Shown piece by piece: positions 55,427-64,000 of a stretch of 64,000 nucleotides of DNA. This stretch comes from Campanula takesimana. Its lineage: Eukaryota; Streptophyta; Magnoliopsida; Asterales; Campanulaceae. The notes under the pieces are model-generated. The model made no database searches. It was not told the origin of the DNA and worked only from the letters and a program-made list of their open reading frames with translations. The stretch's first letter is position 1, and every line of letters starts with the position of its first letter. The stretch is from NCBI GenBank assembly GCA_026119855.1, contig JAOWBW010000563.1:744001-808000 (forward strand), given 5' to 3'. The position numbers and the translations under genes are program-made.

Positions 55427-56185
55427 GGCCTATCATCCTTTTAACCCCTCCTACTATAGTGAAGTTCCGCTTTTAACCATCGTTGTTGTTTTTTTAGCAG
55501 TTTTAACCACTCTACTATAGTTACGCACTCATGTTAACTTTACCTCTTAACGACATCCAAAAAATCTAACTTTCGTTAATAAAACTTAACGAAACATAAC
55601 CCAACCCCACCCCACCCCACACTGTAATGCCGCCTTAATCCCACCCCGGCAATACTCTCATTGTCGAAAAAAAGGGAACCTTCTTATGCCTCCAAAAGAT
55701 GTGGACTCACAAGCTATGTTGAAACATATAATGAACAATACTCATATGAATTACAGAAAAGCAGCACATTTCCCAGAATTTGGGGTTTTAGCAAAGAGTA
55801 CTTATATGAGCTCAATGTAATTGAAAATAAGGCAAAAAAAATAAAAATAAAAAATAATAATAAAGGACAGAAAGGAAAGATGAAGCTCTACAGAATAATC
55901 AAAATTTTAGACATATTTTGGTATTTCTATTTAATTTGACCTTTTTGACAATGAGGGTGTTGCTGGGTCGGAGACTAGAGGCGGCATCACAGATTGGGGT
56001 GGTTTTGGATTAGGTTTCGTTAAGTTTAATTAACGAAAGTTATTTTTTTTAGATGTCGTTAGGGGGTAAGGTTAACATGAGTGCGTAACTATAGTAGAGT
56101 GGTTAAAACTGCTAAAAAAACAACAACGATGGTTAAAAGCGGAGCTTCACTATAGTACGAGGGGTTAAAAGGGGTTTTTTATTTT
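55427..56185. mobile_element. Mutator-like element, 0.76 kb, 9-bp target duplication
   Basis: The arms of about 170 bp are inverted repeats (CCTTTTAACCCCTC, ACTATAGTTACGCACTCATG, TTCGTTAAGTTTAATTAACG-type words). The exact 9-bp duplication TTTGGGTAA is at 55418-55426 and 56186-56194. The extreme ends are not well matched. The interior frame (55661-55939) is A-rich and not a convincing gene. It lies just upstream of the aconitase pseudogene. Confidence 0.75.
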
Positions 56186-57954
56186 TTTGGGTAATAAGTG
56201 AAACTTCAAATGGGAATGAGGGAGTATATAAATGGCGTCTACTCCTCCACTCTCCTCAGGAGAGCAGCGGCAGCCTCGTCTTCTTCTAAACACGCCACTT
56301 CCAGACTCCCGTCTTCTCCGTCCTCGCCCTTTTCTTCTGTCCCCAAACCCGTTCCGCCGCCGCCGCCGTTGTTAGAAAACCAAACCCGATCGTTCAGCTT
56401 TGCTTCCGCTTTTCGCTCTGTTCGTAGCTCTGTCCCGCGGTGGAGCCACGGTGTTGATTGGAATTCTCCGGCCAGTCTGACCACTCAGATCAGAACTACA
56501 TCGCCTGTTCTCAGTTGATTGATTCTCCAGAACGACGATTTGAATACCTATTTATTTATTTTCCCGCCCGAAGTTCTGAAAAAGTCCACATAATTCAAAA
56601 TTCTATTCGGTAGACTAAGCTTCCATTACTCTTAAGCGCCCTGGTCTATTTGTTTGGGATGAACAGATGAATTTGACCTTTGAAAAAACAATTTGGAAAT
56701 ATTTTGTTTGTTTGATTTAAAGCAGTGAGTACTTTATTTTATATGCTGAGGATATAGTTTAAAATTCAACTTCTCTGCATTGGATTATCTAATAATTTTC
56801 ATGAAAATCGTGATTTGAGAAGAAAAGTGTTTTTATTCTATTTGTTTGCCAATCTTTGCTTTGACGTTGTAATACTTAGGTGTTGATGTGATTCTTTTGA
56901 CTTGTGAAAAGCCAACTGATTGCATATTGGTGTATGTACAGCGTCCGAGAATGTTTTCAAGGGGATTCTGACCAGTCTCCCCAAGCCCGGAGGTGGCGAG
57001 TTTGGAAAGCTCTATAGTTTGCCAGCTCTGAATGACCCAAGAGTCGGTAATTTTCTTATGATACACTTTGTAATTTCACAACTTTGTCATTTGTATCTAT
57101 TCGACTTTCTAGGACTTAGTAGCCAGTCTTTTGTGTGCAAGAGGCAATCATATCTCTGTGCAAGAGGCAATCATCTCCCTTTGAAATTAGTTTTGGTCGT
57201 TGAACAATATATTTTATTTGATCTTTAAAGAAAACTATTTATGCTATTATTTTCACAATTTAATTTCTGCTACTTATCATTACAGAAAAGCTGCCATATT
57301 CTATAAGAATACTTCTTGAATCGGCCATCCGTAATTGTGACAACTTCCAAGTCACTAAGGAAAATGTTGAAAGATTATTGACTGGGAGAAATCTGCCCCA
57401 AAGTTGGTTGAGATTCCATTCAAGCCGGCCCGTGTTCTCTTGCAGGTATCTATCATCTTCTTGAAGTTGAATGGATAATGCAATTACTGAGGACTTTTAT
57501 GAATAGTTTTGTTTATTGTCCAGGATTTTACTGGTGTTCCAGCGGTGGTTGACCTTGCTTGTATGCGTGATGCAATGAACAAACTTGGCAGCGACTCTAA
57601 CAAGATTAATCCTTTGGTAATTATTTTATGCCCGAGCTTAAGATTTCTTTGCATCAGGGCAGCTTTTTTTCTCAAATGTTATGGGTTATGTTAACTGTAG
57701 GAGGGTCGTCCTACGGAGTTGTATTGGGGTTTTATGATGAGGTAGAAGAGTATTCTAGGTAGGGAGGCGTTACACGGATCACCGGAGAGTGATAGAGAGG
57801 AGGAGCGAGAATAGGAACTAGAAGGGTTCCGGGGAGAGACAAGTACTGCGGAACTCGGTTTCGTAGAGAGAGAAATTATGTGGTATGGTATAATCAGCCC
57901 ATCATCCCACAAATGAGTCCCTTATGGGGTATTTATAGTGAATAGGAAGTAAGC

Positions 57955-58462
57955 TGATGTAAAAGAGTTGCAACGGAATTAAAATAAAAATAACCGGATA
58001 GGCAATTAATCGAATCAACGAATTAATTGACCCAATTCGAATCCACGAATTAGGGTTTGGCAAGAACAACAACAATAATGATGAAGCTCTTGAAGAAACG
58101 AAGGAATCCACCTTCCACAAAACCAACAATGGTTTCTAGGGTTTAACCCACAAGGTTGCAAATTTGCAATTGAATAACAAGATGAATGAATAATGTTTAC
58201 AAACCCTAAAATAGGTTTTATACTCCCAAAAACGAAAGCAACAAAAATACCAAAAATACCCTAAATTGTTTAATTAAACCGAAAACAAAAACTGGGAAAA
58301 TTCCTGGCCGGACAAGCAAGCGGGCGCTCGCACTAGACCAAGCGGGCGCATGGTGTGAATCAGACGATCGGCCAAATTTCACCGAGGTAAGCGGGCGCTT
58401 GGGTGAGGTCGAGCGGGCGCCTGGCTGGTGGCAGGCTATTTGGCGGAACATGTGCTACATCA
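57955..58462 (-). repeat. 3' LTR of the gag-only element
   Basis: 508 bp. Compared with the 5' LTR it carries an extra CAAAAATAC unit near 58245 and lacks a short ATGAATA duplication near 60577. Substitutions are few. Confidence 0.88.
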
Positions 58463-58580
58463 TGCACCCCCTCTTCAAAATGATTCGTCCCGGAATCATG
58501 TACCATAAAAGAACATCTCGTGGCCATCGGTGCTCTAGGAATGGAAAGTGTAACGCCATGCTCGGACTTCCCTTTGTCGA

Positions 58581-60314
58581 TCAGCCGTCCCTTCGTCTTA
58601 GGCAATGAACCTGAAACAAAAATTTTAGGAATGCAAAGGAACTAAGATGTGTGCCTTTTTTCTTGCACCCATCATTCGCTATGTCCGTCAATGGGTACAA
58701 CGCAAATCTACGTCCATGCTTAACCAATCGGATCACATTAGTACGCCCACAATGCAGAGAACCCACATCAAAATGCCACGGCCTACCAAGCAATAGTTGA
58801 CAAGCGCTCATATCCACAACATCGCATGTAATCACATCCTTATATTTGCCAATTGAAAAAGGAATGATACATTGTTTTGTTACCTTCACAGAACCAGTAG
58901 CATTGATCCATCCAACGATATACGGAGACGGGTGGTTACCCACCTCGAGCTTGAGCTTATTGACCAAACCTCGTGCCACCAAGTTCTCACTGCTGCCACT
59001 ATCAATAATAATGCGAACCGCCGTATCATTTACCGTACCCTTTGTTCGAAAAATATTATGACGGGCAAGATCAAACTCCGCCGCGGGAGTAGTCAACTTA
59101 CGAACCACACACGCGGTATGCTCGTCTCCATCGTCATCCTCCTCATTAGGATCATAAACCTCCTCGCAATCACCGGTATCATCATCAGCATCTTCTCGAG
59201 CCACCACATGAATATTCTTGCGAAGGGGACAACTACTAGAAATATGTCCTGTCTGCCCACATTTAAAGCACTTGGTGCCATAGTTTTTGGCATAGGGGTT
59301 ATCCTTCTGTTGACCACCAGTAGTAGGGGCCGTTGTCGGGGCGGGGGTCACATGTTTACCATCATCATTCTTAGAACCCGCAGCTGCAGTTTGTGTATTA
59401 TTCGTAGCAGGAAAAGTCACAGAAGGTTGACTCTTGCTACTATCCGAAGTGCCCTCTCCAAATTTTCTATATGGGGCCGGGGAACGAAACGTAGAGGACA
59501 ACTGGTTTTCCACCTTTTTCGCCCTAGTGATGGTTTCACTGAGTGAGTGGGTAAAAAATAAGTCTACCTGATTTTGGATGGGAGGATGAAGACCTTCGAT
59601 GAATCGTGCGACTTGCAGAGATTCTGTTTCATTCACATCCGTGCGGGCAGAACGGGCATAAAAATCGCGAGCATATTCATCAACTGTCCGGTTACCCTGT
59701 TTACACTTTAAAAATTGACGATAAATTTCATGATCAAAATCGTCGGGTAGAAAACGGTCTTTCAGTGCAGTCTTCATATCTATCCAACGACGAATCGGTG
59801 GCCAATTGTTACGAATTCGCTCTCTCGTCACTTGCGTCCACCACGCAGAAGCACCCCCACGTAATTTATAGGCAACATAAGGAACCTTACGATCCTCCTC
59901 AGTTTGCATTAAATCAAAGAATTTTTCAACTTCAGAAAGCCAATCCATAAAATCTTCAGTATTCAACTCACCAGAGAAAAAAGGAATGTCAGCCCGAATC
60001 TTGGGTCTTTGATCTGCAGGAGGTACTACCCTGGCCTCATAAAAACCACCATCTCAGAAATTCCCTTGAACCGGATCTTCGCGGCGGAGGCGTTCCCCAC
60101 GAGGATCTACCCGATTTCTAGGGTTTTCGTTGTCACGCCCACTAAGACCATTCGCTAATACTGCCAGAAGTTCAGTATGACGAGTTGCTGCTTCTTGTGA
60201 CGCGGTAGTAGTTGCTTGTACTAGTTGCGCCTGAGATTCAGAAAGTTGTCGCATACTGTCTTGCATACTGGTTGTCAAAGCGGCGATAAGGTCCTTGATA
60301 TCATCGTTGGCCAT
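58581..60314 (-). pseudogene. gag-protease of the short LTR element, one premature stop
   Basis: Starts at ATG 60314 (MANDDIKDLIAALTTSMQDS). A TGA at 60054-60056 stops it after QGNF, and the same frame then stays open to 58581. Downstream of the stop are a retrotransposon gag domain (GGASAWWTQVTRER, YRQFLKCKQGNRTVDEYARD), one CCHC zinc knuckle (CFKCGQTGHISSSC, near 59229-59270), an acidic linker and an aspartic-protease-like core (IIIDSGSSENLV, near 59003; LLLGRPW). The family is Ty3/gypsy-like. Only the single stop breaks the frame. Confidence 0.88.
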
Positions 60315-60333
60315 TGTCCAAGGATCGTCCTTT

Positions 60334-60343
60334 TCTGATACCA
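60334..60343 (-). other. Primer-binding site, initiator tRNA-Met
   Basis: The minus strand reads TGGTATCAGA, complementary to the 3' end of plant initiator tRNA-Met, two bases inside the 5' LTR. Confidence 0.85.
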
Positions 60344-60345
60344 AT

Positions 60346-60850
60346 TGATGTAAAAGAGTTGCAACGGAATTAAAATAAAAATAACCGGATAGGCAATTAA
60401 TCGAATCAACGAATTAATTGACCCAATTCGAATCCACGAATTAGGGTTTGGCAAGAACAACAACAATAATGATGAAGCTCTTGAAGAAACAAAGGAATCC
60501 ACCTTCCACAAAGCCAACAATGGTTTCTAGGGTTTAACCCACAAGGTTGCAAAGTTGCAATTGAATAACAAGATGAATGAATATGAATAATGTTTACAAA
60601 CCCTAAAATATGTTTTATACTCCCAAAAACGAAAGCAACAAAAATACCTTAAATTGTTTAATTAAACCGAAAACAAAAACTGGGAAAATTCCTGGCCGGA
60701 CAAGCAAGCGGGAGCTCGCATTAGACCAAGCGGGCGCTTGGTGTGAATCAGACGATCGGCCAAATTTCACCGAGGTAAGCGGGCGCTTGGGTGAGGTCGA
60801 GCGGGCGCCTGGCTGGCGGCAGGCTATTTGGCGGAACATGTGCTACATCA
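60346..60850 (-). repeat. 5' LTR of the gag-only element
   Basis: 505 bp, TG...CA termini. Both LTRs contain two GAGCGGGCGC / AAGCGGGCGC words (for example 60777-60810). Confidence 0.88.
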
Positions 60851-61352
60851 TAAGCACTTCAAGGTGTGATGACCATCCCGCAGTTCTCCCTTTTAAACCC
60901 AACTAGGCCACGTGTAACCCTACGATTGGGCCACGTGGCGATCTTCCTATTCTAGCCTCCAATCCACAACTCCTCGGCGATCCCAATGGATAGAAGACTT
61001 CCCCGACCTTGTCTAATCGTGGGAAGTATTTAAACGATACTAACCCACATATAGCGGTAGAGAAAGGTGCATCCGTGGGACATATATGTACCCGCGGGAG
61101 AGATAGATGAATCCGCGGGAGAGAAAGGTGTGTATCCACGAGACAAGAATGTAACCGCGGGAGAGAAGGAGACAACGCTCGTGGGAATGACCGGACGCGG
61201 GAAAAGGGGGACACGTGCGAGGCACGTACGCACTACATATGCGGAACATGTATATCCTACATTAGTCTAAACGAACCAAGAAGTGAATAGTCTCTCTCTA
61301 GAATACACACACGTTTAAAAACACTCTAGTCCTCAACCAGAAAACCCTCAAA

Positions 61353-62030
61353 AGATGTTGGCTAATACAAAATTAGTTTGCTGGTGTTGGACTAGGTGTT
61401 GTTAACACTTCGGATAACACTACTGTGTGTGTGTTCTATACAAGTGCAGTTTTTGGCTTGGGAATTGTGTATTTCACTTTGGTCCAGCCTTGCACTATAT
61501 ATAGGCGTCCAAAACTTGGAGCCTACTCCTTGTTGCACGAAATCCCCCACTTGGTTGAGTTGAGATCATGTTTCCTACCCTTTAGCTCCAAGTAGATAAT
61601 GTTTCCTACTTTGTAGGAACCACCTCATTTTCCACATGTGCCGTGCATCACTTCCTTGTGCCTTTGTGCTTCCAGCCCTTGTACTCTTCATGCTCAGCAA
61701 GTCAAGTTTGAATGGGTCTTCAGCCACGTTTTCTTCTTCTTCAAAAGTTACGCATAAATCTTCATTTATGCATAATTTTTCCTTCAACTAACCCCTTATT
61801 TGTAGCTCCATCATTTTGATCAACCTTTAATAATTCTTTGGACCTACAATTCACATTAATCTTGCAGAAAATATTAAACATTAATATCCAATAATTTTGT
61901 GAATAAATGATGAAACTATTACAAATCCGGTCTGGGGTAACACTGTTGGTAGCACTTGTGGTAGCACCACATTTCTGCACTGACAATCTCCCCCTTAGTT
62001 TCACATTTCTTCACAAAATAAATATGTGAT
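61353..62030 (-). repeat. Copia-type LTR remnant
   Basis: On the minus strand a purine-rich tract (CTAAGGGGGAGATTG, 61984-61998) is directly followed by TGTCAGTGCAGAAATG, as at the 3' LTR start of Copia-type elements. A TATA-like CCTATATATAG lies at about 61494-61504 in the same direction. The far end (about 61353) is a guess. No internal genes remain. It lies inside the aconitase pseudogene gap. Confidence 0.5.
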
Positions 62031-62566
62031 GTTTCTGCACCTCCGCCTCGCCCCTTTCCCATCCCACCCCACCCCCCAAAAAAAAAAAAATAAAAAAATA
62101 AAAAAATTCTTTTCACTCATATTAAAATTATTTTTGAACACCTCCCACACCCCTACTAGCCCCACCACCCACCCACCTCCACCCTACCCCACCATCCATC
62201 CACCCACCCTCATATGAAAATATTTTCCGGAAAACATTTTCCTTAGATTTACCAAACAACCAAAAGCATTTTCCGGAAAACATTTTCATTTTCCGGAAAA
62301 TGTTTCCCCCCAAACAAACGGGAGCTTTATTGTGATATTATGGAAAATGTTTGGAAAAATTCTGGGAAAGCTTTGGTCATTGGAAATCTGATTGTTCTTG
62401 TTAATGTGTTTCTGTTTATTTCACTTTGCTGCTCATCAGTATCACTTTTAGTATCAAGTTATGCATGGATTAAAAGTTCACTTGAACACTCACACTCCTA
62501 TAATGACAGTTTTCTGCTGTTACATAGCAATGAACCTATATGTATATGGACTTCTTGTTAATGCAG
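62031..62566. other. Spacer before the second aconitase block
   Basis: C- and A-rich low-complexity sequence (62040-62220), then inverted copies of TTTTCCGGAAAA (62221-62305) that look like a small MITE ending in AAACAAACGGGAG. The sequence 62336-62566 looks like intron. No aconitase exon is seen here. Confidence 0.5.
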
Positions 62567-64000
62567 TGGGTTGCAGAAGTACTTGAATGAGCAAGGATTC
62601 AACATTGTTGGATATGGCTGCACAACGTTAACATGTATTGGAAATTCCGGAGATCTTGATGAATCAGTTGGTACTGCAATCTCAGAAAATGGTATGTTTG
62701 TATTCTTCTCTTTTCTTTGCAAAGATATCATGTTTTATTTAACTCCATTCTGGGCTTCTGGCTTAAGCTTGCAGTCTCTGGTTTATGCATAGTCTTCAGT
62801 ATGACCAAATCTATTGTTAATATGTTTCTATTCTTGTACTATTTGGCAGACATCGTTGCATCTGCTGTTCTTTCTGGAAACCGAAACTTTGAGGGACGTG
62901 TTCACCCATTGACAAGAGCAAACTACCTTGCATCGCCTCCTCTAGTTGTTGCTTATGCCCTTGCTGGCACGGTATGTACTCTAGTTTTACTGGCACTCGT
63001 TTTGGGTGAGATTATGTCATTCTGGCATCCCAATGTCAGTTTATAACTGTTGCACTATAAGTCATGCTTTGTACGTTCTGCCACTAGGCTTCTTAATACC
63101 TTTTACAACCAGTCATTGGAGGCATAAGTCCCCCCACCCCCCACCCCAACCCAAAACACACACACACAAAAAAACCCAGATGATTTCTAGGGCGATCCGG
63201 TCCTGTTTTCTCTTGCATCATAATTTGCAGCATCTTCTGGTAAACAGTGTAAGATTAAGATATGCCAATACTGTTTCCCAGGTTGACATTGATTTTGAGA
63301 AGGATCCTATTGGAGTGGGAAAGGACGGTAAGAATGTCTATTTGAGAGATATCTGGCCAAGTACCGAAGAAGTTGCAGAGGTAAGCAATCTTAAGCTAGC
63401 TAGACAATCAACCGAAAGTTCATCACATGAACTGAAGAAAGTATTAACTTTGATTATACATTGTAGGCTGTTCAATCAAGCGTACTACCCGCTATGTTCA
63501 AGAGTACTTATGAATCTATCACAAAAGGAAATCCAATGTAGAATCAACTTTCCGTCCCAAAAGCCAAGCTCTACTCATGAGACCCAAATTCTACTTACAT
63601 TCACGAGCCTCCATACTTCAAGAACATGACCATGGACCCACCTGGACCCCATGGTGTGAAGGACGCCTTTTGTTTGCTCAACTTTGGTGACAGTATTACA
63701 ACCGATCACATCTCACCAGCAGGAAGCATTCACAAGGATAGCCCGGCTGCAAGGTTTCTTCTTGACTGTGGAGTTGACCGGAAAGACTTCAACTCTTATG
63801 GAAGTCGGAGGGGTGACGATGAGATTATGGCAAGGGGTACTTTTGCGAATATCCGCCTTGTTAACAAGCTCTTAAACGGAGAAGTGTGCCCCAAAACATT
63901 ACATATTCCCAATGGGGAAAAACTTTCTGTGCTTGATGCAGCAACAGTGAGTTCCCACCACCTTTGACATTGTAAATTGTTCATTTTTTTTTTTTACTGA

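Larger units (their letters stand above)
57955..60850 (-). mobile_element. Short LTR element with gag-protease only (TR-GAG-like)
   Basis: Two ~505-bp LTRs (57955-58462 and 60346-60850), TGATGTA...TACATCA, are nearly identical. The 5-bp target duplication TAAGC is exact (57950-57954, 60851-60855). On the minus strand, the initiator-Met primer site follows the 5' LTR by two bases, and a purine tract (AAGAGGGGGTGCA) precedes the 3' LTR. The interior is only 1.9 kb and codes for Gag plus a protease-like segment; reverse transcriptase, RNase H and integrase are absent. It matches the plan of plant TR-GAG non-autonomous elements. High LTR identity and an exact duplication indicate a young insertion. 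Confidence 0.9.
57696..61261. repeat. Candidate solo LTR split by a nested element
   Basis: Without the insert at 57955-60850, the piece 57696-57954 plus 60856-61261 makes about 665 bp that begins TGTAGGAGGG and ends TATCCTACA, TG...CA with inverted ends as in LTRs. The flanks TTAAC and TTAGT do not give a clean duplication, so the call is tentative. No internal retroelement genes belong to it. The right part holds several CCGCGGGAGAG words (61090-61165). Confidence 0.45.
56234..63946 (+). pseudogene. ACO: Mitochondrial-type aconitate hydratase, disrupted
   Basis: Recognisable exons: ~56238-56515 (transit-peptide part, RSSVPRWSHGVDWNSPASL), 56942-57046 (FKGILTSLPKPGGGEFGKLY), 57286-57445, 57524-57616 (DFTGVPAVVDLACMRDAMNK), 62567-62691, 62850-62971, 63282-63380 and 63467-63946; it continues past the window. 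Aconitase interconverts citrate and isocitrate with a [4Fe-4S] cluster. Damage: the upstream sequence ends in a Stowaway-like GAGGGAGTATA and the transit-peptide frame has no clean own ATG; exon 1 runs into TGA after SPVLS; exon 3 lacks one base near 57370; the exons for roughly 350-400 residues between KINPL and SGLQKYL are absent; six extra bases (62628-62633) widen the CTTC cysteine motif; and two stops occur at 63539-63541 and 63578-63580. Not functional as read. Confidence 0.92.

Noticed and set aside
55661..55939. 92-codon frame, Lys/Asn-rich
   Set aside because: It lies wholly within the interior of a Mutator-like element, is A-rich, and has no recognisable domain.
58872..59546. 224-codon plus-strand frame
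   Set aside because: It is the antisense shadow of the gag-protease frame of the short LTR element.
61067..61270. Repeated CCGCGGGAGAG words as a regulatory array
   Set aside because: They lie within the candidate LTR, are irregularly spaced and have no link to a neighbouring promoter.

Overview
This is a plant nuclear window, almost certainly from a eudicot. It has intron-rich genes with GT-AG splice sites, AT-rich introns, many Stowaway-type elements (TA target sites, ends like CTCCCTCCGTCCC), Tourist-, hAT- and Mutator-like elements, LTR retrotransposons with plant tRNA primer sites, and a tRNA-derived SINE. There is no sign of bacterial gene organisation. No species is named because nothing in the sequence fixes one.

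Layout. 1-7.1 kb is intergenic and is a patchwork of small terminal-inverted-repeat (TIR) elements. 7.1-20.6 kb (+) is a 12-exon gene for an RRP6-like 3 / EXD2-type 3'-5' exonuclease; exon lengths add to 964 codons, but two single-base shifts are visible. 21.4-34.2 kb (-) is a 14-exon AXR1 gene, the regulatory half of the NEDD8/RUB E1; its exons add to exactly 524 codons including the stop and look intact. The two genes are convergent, and their introns carry most of the local transposon load. 34.2-39.3 kb holds a TIR element, a Stowaway copy, a tandem segmental duplication and one small intronless gene (-) of unknown function. 39.3-42.9 kb is repeat-rich and has no gene. 42.9-48.3 kb is an Athila-like LTR element (-) with broken gag-protease and no polymerase. 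48.4-51.2 kb carries exon pieces of a VAP27-type gene, an EMB1444/bHLH155-type gene and unassigned sequence, all in one orientation. 51.4-56.2 kb holds two Mutator-like elements with 9-bp target duplications, a CACTA-like end, a hAT element, Stowaways and a LINE-type RNase H fragment. 56.2-63.9 kb is a decayed mitochondrial aconitase gene (+). Its middle exons are missing, and a candidate solo LTR, a short gag-only LTR element nested in it, and a Copia-type LTR lie in the gap.

The genes do not form a pathway. RNA/DNA exonuclease, RUB conjugation and aconitase functions are neighbours by position only. I did not find a new multi-gene system. The most unusual signals are the gene-fragment mosaic (48-51 kb), the interleaved palindromes and twin hairpins inside AXR1 introns, the chain of elements joined by (TA)n tracts in the exonuclease gene, a duplication whose two copies serve as each other's empty insertion sites, and the structure and decay pattern of the aconitase locus.
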